NCBI RefSeq assembly: GCF_040409815.1
Contig: NZ_CP099959.1
Span: forward strand, 1,550,001 to 1,614,000
Length of the DNA stretch: 64,000 bases
Source: Polynucleobacter sp. UK-FUSCHL-C3
Lineage (GTDB): Bacteria > Pseudomonadota > Gammaproteobacteria > Burkholderiales > Burkholderiaceae
Direction: 5' to 3'
Numbering within the stretch: position 1 is the first letter of the stretch; each line of letters opens with the position of its first letter. The notes under the pieces were generated by a model, which had not been told where the DNA came from, ran no database searches, and was given only the letters and a program-made list of their open reading frames with translations. A program made the position numbers and the translations under genes. Below, one piece after another: positions 1-9,512 of this stretch.

Positions 1-1017
1 ATTCTAGGTTTTGCCGCTAACGGGGTAGTGAACCCTGAGGATGCCCTCGTTCTAATTGCCCTTGCAACTCTAGGCTACTTTGCAATTCTGCTAACCGTTT
101 CCCTTTTTATTGCAGTCTTAATTGTTTTGGTTCGTTGGTATAAAGACTCGGAAATGATTGTTTGGTTCACAAGTGGATTAAGCATCACAAATTTAATTGG
201 CCCGATCTTACGTTTTGCGATTCCACTAATTATCATCATTGCTATTCTGGCAGCCGTAGTCTGGCCGTGGGCCAATCGTGAATCCAGCATTATTAGTCAG
301 CGCTTTCAACAACGCGATGACGTATCAATGGTAACCGCGGGTCAGTTTAAAGAATCAGCCAAAGCGGAGAGAATATTTTTTATTGAAAGCCTAGATGTCG
401 ACAAGGGTGAGGTTAAGAATATTTTTGTCGCCGATACCCGCAATCAGAAATTGAGTGTGGCAGTAGCAGCCACTGGCTTCATTGAGAATGCTCCAAATGG
501 TGATAAGAGCATTGTTTTACTGAAGGGGAGGCGCTATGAAGGTCAGCCTACGCAAGCTAATTTCAGAATCTTAGAGTTTGAAGAGTACGAAACCAAAATA
601 CGTGGCAAAGAAGTTGCCGCTCCGCCACCGAGAGACCGAGAGAAAAATATTCTTGAGCTCATTAACGAAGTTGACCCCAATATCAAGCGTGCTAATCTTG
701 GGGAGCTCTTATGGCGAATTGGCTTGCCATTCATGGCCTTAGGCTTAGTATTAATTGCTATTCCCTTGGCATACGTCAACCCACGTCTTGGTAATTACAC
801 CGCCATGTTCTATGCCGTGTTGGTGTATTTGATCTACAGTAATTTATTAAATCTCACTCAAAATTACGTCTCGCAGGGTCGCCTTGAATTTTTTGTTGGG
901 CTTTGGCCAATCCACTTGATTGCCTTTTTACTGGCCTATGTATTAATTCGTAACCGCGTTAACCCATCCCTGAAATGGTGGCAACGCCAACTACCCTGGA
1001 TATTTCAATCAAAATGA
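1..1017 (+). CDS. lptF: LPS export permease LptF (5'-truncated by window)
   Basis: Inner-membrane permease of the LptB2FG ABC complex, which pulls lipopolysaccharide out of the inner membrane and feeds it to the LptCAD bridge. The reading frame is open from base 1: the first codons read ILGFAANG, a stretch typical of the end of the first LptF membrane segment, so the true start lies upstream and the GTG at 28 is internal. Visible are hydrophobic segments near the start, a soluble periplasmic (jellyroll-type) middle, and three closely spaced membrane segments at the C-terminus, as in the YjgP/YjgQ family. The stop overlaps the start of lptG (ATGA), so the two subunits are translationally coupled. 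Identification is firm; only the N-terminus is missing. Confidence 0.95.
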   Translation: MLGFAANGVVNPEDALVLIALATLGYFAILLTVSLFIAVLIVLVRWYKDSEMIVWFTSGLSITNLIGPILRFAIPLIIIIAILAAVVWPWANRESSIISQRFQQRDDVSMVTAGQFKESAKAERIFFIESLDVDKGEVKNIFVADTRNQKLSVAVAATGFIENAPNGDKSIVLLKGRRYEGQPTQANFRILEFEEYETKIRGKEVAAPPPRDREKNILELINEVDPNIKRANLGELLWRIGLPFMALGLVLIAIPLAYVNPRLGNYTAMFYAVLVYLIYSNLLNLTQNYVSQGRLEFFVGLWPIHLIAFLLAYVLIRNRVNPSLKWWQRQLPWIFQSK

Positions 1018-2168
1018 GTTGGCTGTTTCCCAAAATCTATGAGCGGTACTTTGCAAAGCAGATTTATGCCAGCTTTGGTTTTATCCTTTTTGCTCTTGTC
1101 GCTCTCTTTCTATTCTTCGATGTTCTAAGTGAGCTTGGCTCTGTCAACGCAAAATACACTCTCCCTCTAGCACTGCTTCATGTTTTATTAAAAGCCCCTA
1201 GCAGGATGGTTGAAATTATTCCAATCGCAGGCCTCATTGGCAGTATTTATGTTTTTGCCATGATGGCTAGCCAATCCGAGTTCACCATCTTTCGGGTTGC
1301 GGGTTTGGATATCAAACGCAGTCTACTTACCCTCGGAAAAATTTCGCTTCCAATCGTAGTGTTCACCCTACTCATTAGTGAAGTTCTCGGACCCTATGCT
1401 GAATCTCTATCTGAGCGAGTCCGGATGAAGGCATTGGGCTCCACCTTTAGTTCTCAGTTTCGATCTGGGGTTTGGGTAAAAGACCAACTGAGAGATAGTG
1501 ATGGTACCGGCCCAATTCGAGCAGGCGTTCGTTATGTCAATGTGGGCGCTATTGATCAGAATGACCAAATCCGACAAATCCGAATGTATGAATTTAATAC
1601 AAACTATCGTCTTCTATCGATACGGAGCGCAGCCTCTGGCCGCTTTGATAATCGGGGCATCTGGGAACTCAATGATGTCTCAGAAACTCGTTTCACCGAA
1701 AAGCGCAGTAGTGAGCCCTTGGATGCGGTCTACACAGCACAAACCAAAATACTTCCGAAGCTAAGTCTGGAGTCGCAGGTGACTCCTCAAATTCTGAATG
1801 TTCTATTAATTAGCCCTGAAAAAATGTCGATTGTCAGCCTGGGGCGTTTTATTCTTCACCTACAAGATAATAAGCAAGATATGCAAAGGCATGCAATTGC
1901 CTTTTGGAAAAAAGTTATTTATCCATTTATTATTTTTGTGATGCTGGCATTGGCTCTTCCATTTGCCTTTATGAAGGTCCGCGCAGGTAGCGTGGGTATC
2001 AAAGTCTTCGGTGGCATCATGCTGGGGATGAGCTTTCAACTTTTTAATACATTGTTTTCGAGCATTGGTTTATTGGGATCACTACCTGCGCTCCTGACTG
2101 CTATCCTTCCACCTCTTATTTACTTAGTCTTAGCAATCATCGCCCTCAAGTGGGTGGCGCGCGCATAA
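1014..2168 (+). CDS. lptG: LPS export permease LptG
   Basis: Second membrane subunit of the LptB2FG lipopolysaccharide exporter, 384 aa. I place the start at 1014, where ATG overlaps the lptF stop (ATGA); an in-frame ATG at 975 would add 13 residues inside lptF and is less likely, because family members begin close to the KIYERY motif seen here at residues 6-11. The layout is N-terminal membrane segments, a periplasmic domain from roughly residue 120 to 290, and C-terminal membrane segments. It pairs with lptF directly upstream. A LysR regulator gene begins 13 bases after its stop. Confidence 0.95.
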   Translation: MSWLFPKIYERYFAKQIYASFGFILFALVALFLFFDVLSELGSVNAKYTLPLALLHVLLKAPSRMVEIIPIAGLIGSIYVFAMMASQSEFTIFRVAGLDIKRSLLTLGKISLPIVVFTLLISEVLGPYAESLSERVRMKALGSTFSSQFRSGVWVKDQLRDSDGTGPIRAGVRYVNVGAIDQNDQIRQIRMYEFNTNYRLLSIRSAASGRFDNRGIWELNDVSETRFTEKRSSEPLDAVYTAQTKILPKLSLESQVTPQILNVLLISPEKMSIVSLGRFILHLQDNKQDMQRHAIAFWKKVIYPFIIFVMLALALPFAFMKVRAGSVGIKVFGGIMLGMSFQLFNTLFSSIGLLGSLPALLTAILPPLIYLVLAIIALKWVARA

Positions 2169-2181
2169 CCTGTCCTGATTT

Positions 2182-3123
2182 ATGAACCTTCATCAACTCC
2201 GCTTTGTTCGCGAGGTCGTGCGTCAGAACTTTAACCTGACCTCAGCAGCGAAGGCGCTCTTTACCTCTCAACCCGGTGTATCCAAGGCGATCATCGAGTT
2301 AGAGGATGAACTAGGGGTTGAGATCTTTCGACGTCATGGTAAACGTATACGTGCTCTTACAGAACCCGGTAAGCGCATCTTGCTTTCGATTGAACGCATC
2401 TTAGAAGAAACTGAAACACTTAAGCGAGTCGGTAAAGATTTTGCAAATCAAGATCAAGGTAGCTTTGTGATTGCTACCACCCATACGCAGGCCCGCTACG
2501 CTCTACCCAAAGTCTTAAGTGAGTTCACGAAACGCTTTCCAAAGGTCCGCGTGAGCATTCAGCAAGGCAATCCTAGTCAAATAGCCCAAATGTTGCTTGA
2601 GGATCGCGCCGATCTAGCAATTGCTACCGAGGGTCTTGCTAATACCTCTGGCGTGCTTGCACTACCGAGTTATCAGTGGCAGCACGCAGTAGTCGTGCCT
2701 TCTGGTCACCCACTCCTCAATCATGAATCCATTACCCTAGAGACCTTGGCAAAGTACCCCATCATTACCTATGCCAAGGCATTTTCAGGACGCAGCAAAA
2801 TTGATGCGGCTTTTGGGCAACGCAACCTCACTCCCGACATCATCTTAGAAGCAATTGATGCCGATGTGATCAAGACTTATGTTGAAAATGGTATGGGGGT
2901 AGGTATTGTGGCTGGGGTGGCACTAGATCCCGAACGAGATCGTCTACTGAAATCAATTTCAGTGGGGCATATTTTTGGGACCAATGTCACTCACATCGGT
3001 ATTAAAAAAGGTGCTTACCTGCGCTCTTTTATCTTCACCTTCATTGAGCTCTTCTCGCCAACCTTGACTCGCAAAATTGTGGAGCAGGCAATGGCAAGCG
3101 AATCCAGCGACTATCAAATTTAA
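2182..3123 (+). CDS. cysB: CysB-type LysR-family transcriptional regulator
   Basis: LysR-type regulator of 313 aa resembling CysB/Cbl, which activates sulfate assimilation genes in response to N-acetylserine. A winged helix-turn-helix lies at about residues 17-49 (LTSAAKALFTSQPGVSKAI). The following sequence, with TTHTQARYALP near residues 98-108, matches the CysB effector-domain start. It starts 13 bases after lptG with no clear Shine-Dalgarno sequence, so it may be read from the lptG transcript or from a promoter inside it. No sulfate assimilation genes lie next to it, so its targets must be elsewhere. CysB versus Cbl cannot be separated from sequence alone. Confidence 0.85.
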   Translation: MNLHQLRFVREVVRQNFNLTSAAKALFTSQPGVSKAIIELEDELGVEIFRRHGKRIRALTEPGKRILLSIERILEETETLKRVGKDFANQDQGSFVIATTHTQARYALPKVLSEFTKRFPKVRVSIQQGNPSQIAQMLLEDRADLAIATEGLANTSGVLALPSYQWQHAVVVPSGHPLLNHESITLETLAKYPIITYAKAFSGRSKIDAAFGQRNLTPDIILEAIDADVIKTYVENGMGVGIVAGVALDPERDRLLKSISVGHIFGTNVTHIGIKKGAYLRSFIFTFIELFSPTLTRKIVEQAMASESSDYQI

Positions 3124-3319
3124 TTGGCGCCTAGATCGGGCTGGCAGCTTAAATATAAACCATTGAGTTATTTGAGAACTCTTTGGGCAATCTACATAAT
3201 CACCAACCAACTTACCATGGAGCAAATTAGTGCCCCAGTTACCTTAAAGAGCGTTGTGTATAAATAAATTAGTCCCTGAGAGCATGTGATTTTATTAAAA
3301 ATCTGTTCTTAACCTCCAA
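3124..3319. other. Intergenic region, no gene seen
   Basis: About 196 bases between the convergent cysB and fkbM genes. It becomes AT-rich toward fkbM. I see no convincing open frame, RNA gene or strong intrinsic terminator; a weak GAGTT/AACTC inverted repeat near 3165-3181 is the only structure noticed. Confidence 0.5.
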
Positions 3320-4039
3320 TTAAATACTATATTTAATTTTTCTTCCAATAATGCCAAGCCAGAATTTTCTAAAAAATGAAAATTTAGCACTAAGGGTAAG
3401 CCGAAAACCTGAAGATTTAGGTACATACCAACTATTTAAACCCGTCCTCATTATTAGCTTATATCCGCCAGCAACCATATGATTATGTTTTTGATGACTC
3501 AAAACATGGTCTTCCATAAGAATTAACTGAGGACGCCATTTGGAAATATTGAAACCTTTCAACATTTCCATTTCGTGTCCTTCAATATCTATTGAAATAA
3601 ATTCAAACCCAGGCTGGACTTCATTTTCCTTCAGGATAGAGTCTAATGTTTTACAAATAACATTTATAGTTTTAGCCTTACTATCTTTATTCCTAGATTC
3701 AAACCAATCTAGTTCGAGGGTTGAATGGAGGTGATTATCTATAAGCTCCAAGGTTTTATTCTGATTTTCAGGATTTGAACAAGCATATGGAATAATCTTT
3801 CCCGTTCGCTTTTCTTTAAGCAAAAATTGATAGCGGGGATGTGGTTCTACCAGCAGGCCATCCCAACCCATGTTATCAAGATGAAATGTTTGGGACTCAT
3901 GAGCTGGGTCGTTCGCACCAATATCAACATAGAAACCATTTTTTTTATTACCAAAGAACTCTCTAACTAGACCGAGCTCGTTTATCGGGGAATTCTTAAA
4001 GCTATCGATGACTTTCGTCTTAAAATCTATTGGTTGCAT
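3320..4039 (-). CDS. FkbM-family methyltransferase
   Basis: SAM-dependent methyltransferase of the FkbM (Methyltransf_21) family, 239 aa. The SAM-binding motif VDIGAND is at residues 38-44 and the second conserved motif SIDIEGHE at 149-156. Family members O-methylate sugars or small molecules, often in surface polysaccharide loci, but the substrate cannot be told here. The gene is visibly richer in A and T than its neighbours and sits just past the 3' end of tRNA-Leu, a common entry point for transferred DNA. A TATAAT on the minus strand (4051-4056) is 11 bases before the ATG, with no Shine-Dalgarno sequence. Probably acquired; no other polysaccharide gene is adjacent. Confidence 0.85.
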   Translation of the reverse strand: MQPIDFKTKVIDSFKNSPINELGLVREFFGNKKNGFYVDIGANDPAHESQTFHLDNMGWDGLLVEPHPRYQFLLKEKRTGKIIPYACSNPENQNKTLELIDNHLHSTLELDWFESRNKDSKAKTINVICKTLDSILKENEVQPGFEFISIDIEGHEMEMLKGFNISKWRPQLILMEDHVLSHQKHNHMVAGGYKLIMRTGLNSWYVPKSSGFRLTLSAKFSFFRKFWLGIIGRKIKYSI

Positions 4040-4050
4040 AAAATTTAAAA

Positions 4051-4056
4051 ATTATA
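4051..4056 (-). promoter_or_regulatory. Candidate -10 element of fkbM
   Basis: A perfect TATAAT on the minus strand ends 11 bases before the fkbM ATG. No good -35 is visible. If used, the mRNA leader would be only about five bases. Confidence 0.4.
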
Positions 4057-4124
4057 GTTAAACAATATTTAGTTTTATGCTTCTATGGTCTCGGGTCAAC
4101 GCTAGGCGTTATGTGTAAGTTATT

Positions 4125-4209
4125 TGGTGCCTCGGGTCGGACTCGAACCGACACGCCTTGCGGCACCGGATTTTGAGTCCGGCACGTCTACCAATTCCAT
4201 CACCGAGGC
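4125..4209 (-). tRNA. tRNA-Leu (anticodon CAA)
   Basis: On the minus strand the sequence folds as a class II tRNA. The 7-bp acceptor stem GCCTCGG/CCGAGGC is followed by discriminator A and an encoded CCA. The D arm has GGAATTGGTAGAC, the anticodon stem-loop is GGACTCAAAATCC with anticodon CAA, there is a variable arm (GTGCCGCAAGGCGT), and a T arm with GGTTCGAGTCC. It decodes UUG leucine codons. The 3' end faces the AT-rich fkbM gene. Confidence 0.96.
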
Positions 4210-4316
4210 AATTAAATTTTCCTGCAAATGAATGACAAGATCTCTAAAGAGGTTGATTTTAAACCAATCTCACCCCTCTTTACATAAAAACACTTCTGAG
4301 CAAGCTCTACAGCCTT

Positions 4317-5303
4317 CTAGGGAATAAGGATGGTTGTCCCTGTGGTCTTTCGCCCTTCAAGATCGCGATGCGCTTGAACTGCATCGGCTAGAGCATACTT
4401 TTGCTTAATCTCAATCTTGATTTGTCCTTTAATAACGCGATCAAACAGATCCACTGACATCGGCTCTAATAAACTTCTATTGAGCGCATAGGTCATAAGT
4501 GTTGGCCGGGTTACCTTTAAGGATCCCTTGCTCGACAAAAGACTGAGATCAAGGGGCGGGATAGAACCCGAGGCATTACCAAACGTAACAGCCATACCCC
4601 GTGGCGAAACACAATCTAGGGTCTTCATAAAGGTATCTTTACCCACCGCATCATATGCAACGGGCACTCCCTTGCCATTGGTAATCTCTTTAACACGTTT
4701 TACAAAATCTTCCTCGCGGTACAGAATGACATGGTCACAACCAAATGATTTGGCAAGCGCTGCCTTATCTTCACTACCCACAGTGCCAATCACGGTAGCA
4801 CCAATCGCCTTAAGCCATTGCAGGGCAATCAAACCAACTCCTCCGGCAATCGCATGGAATAAAACTGTGTCGCCCTTTTGAACCTTATAGGTATCGTTAA
4901 GGAGATACTGAACGGTAAGCCCTTGTAGCATCATGCCGGCACCGGTCTCAAATGAAATCGCCTCAGGAAGTTTGACAACAATGTCAGCGGGCATGATGCG
5001 CGCCTGCGCGTAGGCACCGGTTGGTCTTCCAGCGTACGCCACACGATCACCCACCTTTACATGCTGTACGCCATCGCCGACTTTCTCAACGATTCCGGAG
5101 GCCTCCATCCCAATCCCGCCAGGCAATGGCTGAGGATAGTAACCAGAACGGAAGTAGATATCGATGTAGTTCAAGCCACAGGCTTTTTGCTGAACCAAGA
5201 CCTCACCAGGGCCGGGATCACCTAAGGTGACATCCACATACTTCATGACCTCGGGGGGTCCAACCTCATCAATTCGGATTGCTTTAGTGGTGATTGCAGA
5301 CAT
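4317..5303 (-). CDS. qor: NADPH:quinone oxidoreductase (zinc-free medium-chain dehydrogenase family)
   Basis: Quinone oxidoreductase of 328 aa in the QOR branch of the medium-chain dehydrogenase/reductase family, reducing quinones with NADPH. The N-terminal GroES-like domain contains ACGLNYIDIYFRSGYY (41-56), typical of QOR, and no catalytic zinc cysteine cluster is seen. The nucleotide-binding motif AGGVG is at 153-157. I chose ATG at 5303 because GGGAG lies eight bases upstream; a TTG at 5318 is in frame but lies upstream of that ribosome site. It stands alone between tRNA-Leu and the divergent yebC. Physiological substrate is unknown. Confidence 0.88.
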   Translation of the reverse strand: MSAITTKAIRIDEVGPPEVMKYVDVTLGDPGPGEVLVQQKACGLNYIDIYFRSGYYPQPLPGGIGMEASGIVEKVGDGVQHVKVGDRVAYAGRPTGAYAQARIMPADIVVKLPEAISFETGAGMMLQGLTVQYLLNDTYKVQKGDTVLFHAIAGGVGLIALQWLKAIGATVIGTVGSEDKAALAKSFGCDHVILYREEDFVKRVKEITNGKGVPVAYDAVGKDTFMKTLDCVSPRGMAVTFGNASGSIPPLDLSLLSSKGSLKVTRPTLMTYALNRSLLEPMSVDLFDRVIKGQIKIEIKQKYALADAVQAHRDLEGRKTTGTTILIP

Positions 5304-5442
5304 GCTATTTGCTCCCAATTGTTATTGTTTTAAATCAAATGCTGTAGACGATTTAACTGGTATTTCCAAGTCAGACCGCTATTTTGCCTAAAATTAGGAT
5401 TCTAAGTAGAAATTAACTCAATATCAGATAAGGATTGCCACC

Positions 5443-6162
5443 ATGGCGGGTCATTCAAAATGGGCCAATATACAGCACCGTAAAGGTCGTCAGGATGAAA
5501 AACGTGGCAAGGTATGGACCAAGCTCATTAAGGAGATTACCGTGGCTGCCCGTCTCAGCGGCGGAGATCTGAATGCAAACCCACGCCTGCGCCTTGCGGT
5601 TGATAAGGCCAAGGACGCCAACATGCCTAATGACAATGTGCAAAGGGCAATCTCTCGCGGTACTGGAACCTTAGACGGGGTTAATTATGAAGAGATACGT
5701 TATGAAGGTTATGGCATCAATGGAGCAGCGGTGATCGTGGACTGTATGACCGATAACCGAACCCGTACGGTTGCCGAAGTACGGCATGCATTTTCTAAAC
5801 ACGGTGGCAATATGGGAGCCGAAGGATCGGTAGCTTTTTTATTTAAGCACTGTGGCCAACTCCTATTTGCTCCAGGTACCAATGAAGAACTGTTATTAGA
5901 GCTGGCACTCGATGCTGGAGCAGACGATGTTATTACGCATGCCGATGGCTCTTTGGAAGTGACAACTGCACCCTTTGAATTTACTAAGATTCGCGAAATA
6001 CTCGAAAGCGCTGGGCTAAAGCCCGAACTTGCTGAGGTCTCAATGCGTCCCGAGACGGATGTTGATCTTGATGCCAATCAAAGTGAGGCGATGCAAAAAC
6101 TCTTAGATGCTCTTGAAAACCTCGATGATGTGCAATCGGTTTATACAAATGCTAATACTTAA
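5443..6162 (+). CDS. yebC: YebC/PmpR-family protein (translation factor or transcriptional regulator)
   Basis: YebC/PmpR family protein, 239 aa, normal family length. It begins with the hallmark [14 protein letters not shown] and has the conserved [15 protein letters not shown] segment at about 49-63. Members have been described both as DNA-binding regulators and, more recently, as factors helping ribosomes through proline stretches. AAGGAT upstream of the ATG is a usable ribosome site. It heads the rightward run yebC-purD-hemF-nadD-rsfS-rlmH-maf-rng, with purD 22 bases downstream. Confidence 0.95.
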   Translation: MAGHSKWANIQHRKGRQDEKRGKVWTKLIKEITVAARLSGGDLNANPRLRLAVDKAKDANMPNDNVQRAISRGTGTLDGVNYEEIRYEGYGINGAAVIVDCMTDNRTRTVAEVRHAFSKHGGNMGAEGSVAFLFKHCGQLLFAPGTNEELLLELALDAGADDVITHADGSLEVTTAPFEFTKIREILESAGLKPELAEVSMRPETDVDLDANQSEAMQKLLDALENLDDVQSVYTNANT

Positions 6163-6184
6163 TATTTAAATAGAAGATCAACTT

Positions 6185-7456
6185 ATGAAAATCTTGTTAA
6201 TCGGTTCTGGCGGTCGAGAGCACGCACTTGCCTGGAAAATGGCTCGCTCCCCCCGTGTTCAAAAAGTATTTGTCGCACCTGGCAATGGCGGTACTGCAAA
6301 CCAAAAACAGGAAGGGATTGAGAACCTCCCCATCACCGATATACAGGATCTGGCAGATTTTGCAAAACGTGAACAAATTGCGTTGACTGTTGTGGGCCCG
6401 GAGGCTCCCCTTGCCGCTGGAATTGTGGATGTATTTCGTAATTACGGCCTCCGTATTTTTGGACCCACGCAATTAGCGGCCCAATTGGAGTCCTCCAAAG
6501 ATTTCTCAAAAGCTTTCATGAAACGGCATGGTATTCCAACGGCAGACTATCAAACCTTTTCCAATGCAAACGAAGCTCACGCCTACATTGAGCAAAAAGG
6601 CGCTCCCATTGTGATTAAGGCGGATGGCTTGGCTGCCGGTAAAGGGGTCGTGGTAGCCATGAGCTTGCCAGAGGCGCATACAGCTGTCGACATGATGCTC
6701 TCAGATAATAAATTAGGTAATGCTGGTGCGCGCGTTGTAATTGAAGAGTTCTTACTTGGTGAGGAAGCCAGCTTTATTGTTCTTGTCGATGGTAAAAATG
6801 TGGTGCCACTTGCCACTAGTCAAGATCACAAACGTTTGCGTGATAGTGACGAAGGTCCTAATACGGGTGGCATGGGGGCATACTCGCCCGCGCCCGTGGT
6901 GACCCCTGAGATACATGCACGCGCTATGCGCGAGGTAATCTTGTCGACTGTGCTTGGCATGAAAGCCGATGGCATTCCCTATACCGGATTTTTATATGCT
7001 GGTCTGATGATTAACCCAGATGGCCAGATTAAGACCTTGGAGTTCAACTGTCGCATGGGAGATCCAGAAACCCAACCTATCATGGCGCGCCTCGAGAGTG
7101 ACTTGGTAGATACTCTTGATAAAGCGATTGACGGAAAGCTCGATGAGGTTGAACTGAAATGGGATCGTCGGATAGCACTAGGGGTTGTGATGGCGGCCCA
7201 CCAGTATCCAGATACGCCGAGAACCGGTGATGTCATTCAGGGTATTCCCAATCCCACAGATGACCAAATTGTTTTTCATGCGGGTACCAAATTACAGGAT
7301 GGTAATCTAATCACCTCCGGAGGTCGAGTACTTTGCGTCGTAGGCCTGGCCGATACCGTTAAGGCAGCCCAACAAAAAGCGTATTCTGCGATCAAACAAA
7401 TTCATTTTGACGGCATGCAATACCGTAACGATATTGGCTTTCGAGCCATTAAGTAA
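6185..7456 (+). CDS. purD: Phosphoribosylamine-glycine ligase
   Basis: GAR synthetase, 423 aa, second step of de novo purine synthesis: ATP-dependent joining of glycine to 5-phosphoribosylamine in the cytosol. It starts with MKILLIGSGGREHALAWK, the family's N-terminal nucleotide-fold motif, followed by an ATP-grasp domain (KADGLAAGKGVVVA around residues 141-154) and the GMGAYSPAP signature at about 229-237. Length is standard. Located between yebC and hemF with short gaps; purN and purM occur elsewhere in this window, so purine genes are dispersed. Confidence 0.97.
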   Translation: MKILLIGSGGREHALAWKMARSPRVQKVFVAPGNGGTANQKQEGIENLPITDIQDLADFAKREQIALTVVGPEAPLAAGIVDVFRNYGLRIFGPTQLAAQLESSKDFSKAFMKRHGIPTADYQTFSNANEAHAYIEQKGAPIVIKADGLAAGKGVVVAMSLPEAHTAVDMMLSDNKLGNAGARVVIEEFLLGEEASFIVLVDGKNVVPLATSQDHKRLRDSDEGPNTGGMGAYSPAPVVTPEIHARAMREVILSTVLGMKADGIPYTGFLYAGLMINPDGQIKTLEFNCRMGDPETQPIMARLESDLVDTLDKAIDGKLDEVELKWDRRIALGVVMAAHQYPDTPRTGDVIQGIPNPTDDQIVFHAGTKLQDGNLITSGGRVLCVVGLADTVKAAQQKAYSAIKQIHFDGMQYRNDIGFRAIK

Positions 7457-7465
7457 GGATTAGAT

Positions 7466-8395
7466 ATGGCAACGAGTGTTGATACGCAAGCAGTAAAAGA
7501 CTATTTACTAGGTCTACAAGATCGCATTACGACAGCAATTACTGCGTTGGATGGAAAATCATTTGTAAAAGATTCTTGGGAAAAGCCAAAGGACAGTAAA
7601 TTACAAGGGTTCGGTCACTCCTGTATTTTAGAGAATGGTAATGTTCTTGAAAAAGGCGGTGTTGGGTTCTCTCACGTCAGCGGTAATCAATTACCTCCTA
7701 CTGCCACCCAAAATCGTCCTGAGATTGCAGGTCGAACCTTTGAGGCAATGGGCGTCTCTTTAGTGTTTCATCCGCGCAACCCAAAGGCACCAACCACCCA
7801 TATGAATGTTCGTTGCTTTATTGCCCAAGCTCCGAATCAAGAACCAGTTTGGTGGTTTGGTGGCGGTTTTGATCTGACTCCCTACTATGGCGTGGACGAA
7901 GACTGTAAACATTTTCATCAAACAGCCAAAGATGCTCTCGACCCATTTGGCGCTGGTCTGTACCCTCGTTTTAAGAAATGGTGCGATGAGTACTTCTATC
8001 TCAAACACCGCGATGAACCCCGCGGTATTGGCGGAATATTCTTTGATGACTTTAACGAACTAGGGTTCGAGAAAAGTTTTGCGATGATGCGATCGGTTGG
8101 CGACTCTTTGATCAAGGCCTACTTACCGATTCTAGAGCGTCGCTATCAAGAGCCCTATACCCAAGCGGAGCGTGATTTTCAGGAATATCGTCGCGGTCGT
8201 TATGTGGAATACAACCTAATCTTTGACCGTGGCACCATTTTTGGTTTGCAGTCAGGAGGTCGTTCTGAATCGATTTTGATGTCAATGCCACCCGTAGTCA
8301 CCTGGAAATATAACTGGCAACCTCAAGCCGGGACACCTGAGGCACGCTTGTATGAGCGCTACCTCAAGCCCCGCGATTGGCTCTCCGAGCCTTAA
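7466..8395 (+). CDS. hemF: Oxygen-dependent coproporphyrinogen III oxidase
   Basis: Aerobic coproporphyrinogen III oxidase, 309 aa, converting coproporphyrinogen III to protoporphyrinogen IX with O2 in heme synthesis. The family motif [12 protein letters not shown] is at 131-142, and the C-terminal region has [21 protein letters not shown], a known HemF signature. It follows purD by nine bases and precedes nadD. It implies an oxygen-requiring heme route in this organism, at least for this step. Confidence 0.97.
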   Translation: MATSVDTQAVKDYLLGLQDRITTAITALDGKSFVKDSWEKPKDSKLQGFGHSCILENGNVLEKGGVGFSHVSGNQLPPTATQNRPEIAGRTFEAMGVSLVFHPRNPKAPTTHMNVRCFIAQAPNQEPVWWFGGGFDLTPYYGVDEDCKHFHQTAKDALDPFGAGLYPRFKKWCDEYFYLKHRDEPRGIGGIFFDDFNELGFEKSFAMMRSVGDSLIKAYLPILERRYQEPYTQAERDFQEYRRGRYVEYNLIFDRGTIFGLQSGGRSESILMSMPPVVTWKYNWQPQAGTPEARLYERYLKPRDWLSEP

Positions 8396-8407
8396 GATGA
8401 GAACCTC

Positions 8408-9106
8408 TTGAACAAAGTCATTGGCATACTAGGTGGAACCTTTGATCCACCACATTGGGGTCATATCCGCCTAGCAGAGCATTTTTCTGGAACCCTTCAA
8501 TTAGATGAGCTCTTCTGGCTTCCCAGTGGCGAGCCTTGGCAAAAGGGGGCTCATATTACCCCTCCAAAAGACCGGCTTGACATGACAATTGCAGCAGCGG
8601 ATGTGCTTAAGGAAGAGTTGCAAGCAAAGAATATCGACACTAAGGTGATGGTAGATTCGATGGAAATTGATCGCGGTGGCCCGAGCTATACGATTGATAG
8701 CGCCAAAGAGCTACGCCAAAAATTTGGTCCTGATGTCTCCCTAATTTGGTTAATGGGTGCAGATAGTTTCCTGCAACTCTATACCTGGAACGATTGGCGA
8801 GACCTTAGTCGATACATTCATTTGGCGGTTGCTAGCCGGCCACCCTACTCGATTCAGAAACAACTAATAGATCATCCACCTCTTCAAGCTTACTATTTAG
8901 ATCATCAAACTAAGTTAGCCCATGATCTTTGTTCTAAAGCCTCTGGGTTAATTTATCTAGATGAGCAACTGTCGATTGATCTTGCCTCAAGCAGCCTGCG
9001 TCCTTTACTTTCATCTAACAATACCGCTAATCGCATTCAAGAATGGCTCCCTAAATCTATACATGCTCTCATCCTCAAAAAGGGTCTTTACCAGTCAACA
9101 AGGTAA
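8408..9106 (+). CDS. nadD: Nicotinate-nucleotide adenylyltransferase
   Basis: NaMN adenylyltransferase, 232 aa, making deamido-NAD from nicotinate mononucleotide and ATP. The nucleotidyltransferase motif GGTFDPPHWGH is at 9-19 and the C-terminal ASSSLRP segment corresponds to the family's SST-R motif. The start is a TTG at 8408; no ATG or GTG in frame lies nearby, and the GGTFDP motif begins eight residues later, as expected. Its stop is one base before the rsfS start, so the genes are coupled; nadD-rsfS-rlmH is a widely conserved order. Confidence 0.94.
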   Translation: MNKVIGILGGTFDPPHWGHIRLAEHFSGTLQLDELFWLPSGEPWQKGAHITPPKDRLDMTIAAADVLKEELQAKNIDTKVMVDSMEIDRGGPSYTIDSAKELRQKFGPDVSLIWLMGADSFLQLYTWNDWRDLSRYIHLAVASRPPYSIQKQLIDHPPLQAYYLDHQTKLAHDLCSKASGLIYLDEQLSIDLASSSLRPLLSSNNTANRIQEWLPKSIHALILKKGLYQSTR

Positions 9107-9107
9107 G

Positions 9108-9509
9108 ATGGCGGTAAATATGGATATTCGTAAATTACAACGCACCATCATTGATGCTCTTGAGGACGTCAAAGCACAAGACATCCGTGTGTATGACACC
9201 AGCAAACTCAGCGAGCTATTTGATCGGGTTGTGATCGCAACTGGAAGTAGCAATCGCCAAACACGCTCGCTCGCTTTCTCAGTCAAGGAAAGTGTTAAAG
9301 ACAAGGGGGGTGAGGTTATCTCTATCGAAGGTCTAGAAACCGGTGAATGGGTCCTCGTTGATTGCGGCGATATCGTAGTGCATATTTTGCAACCGATGCT
9401 ACGCTCCTACTATCAACTCGAAGGTATCTGGGGCGATAAACCCGTGCGCGTGAAGTTAAGTGGTCCCAAAAAACTCGTCAAAGCAAGCGAAGAGTCAGAA
9501 GACGACTAG
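9108..9509 (+). CDS. rsfS: Ribosomal silencing factor RsfS
   Basis: RsfS/Iojap protein, 133 aa. It binds ribosomal protein L14 and keeps subunits apart when nutrients are short. The conserved ATGSSNRQTRSLA and the later GEWVLVDCGDIVVHI segment identify the family. The frame is open much further upstream inside nadD, but ATG at 9108, preceded by AAGGTAAG, fits the family's N-terminus; an ATG at 9120 is a second option. Sits between nadD and rlmH. Confidence 0.94.
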   Translation: MAVNMDIRKLQRTIIDALEDVKAQDIRVYDTSKLSELFDRVVIATGSSNRQTRSLAFSVKESVKDKGGEVISIEGLETGEWVLVDCGDIVVHILQPMLRSYYQLEGIWGDKPVRVKLSGPKKLVKASEESEDD

Positions 9510-9512
9510 CAC

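Noticed and set aside
4040-4316. Integrated mobile element at tRNA-Leu
   Set aside because: Only an imperfect short repeat and one AT-rich gene are present; no integrase, second att site or other element genes.
4528-4881. 117-codon open frame opposite the quinone oxidoreductase
   Set aside because: Antisense shadow of a well-conserved gene, no recognizable domain, no ribosome site.
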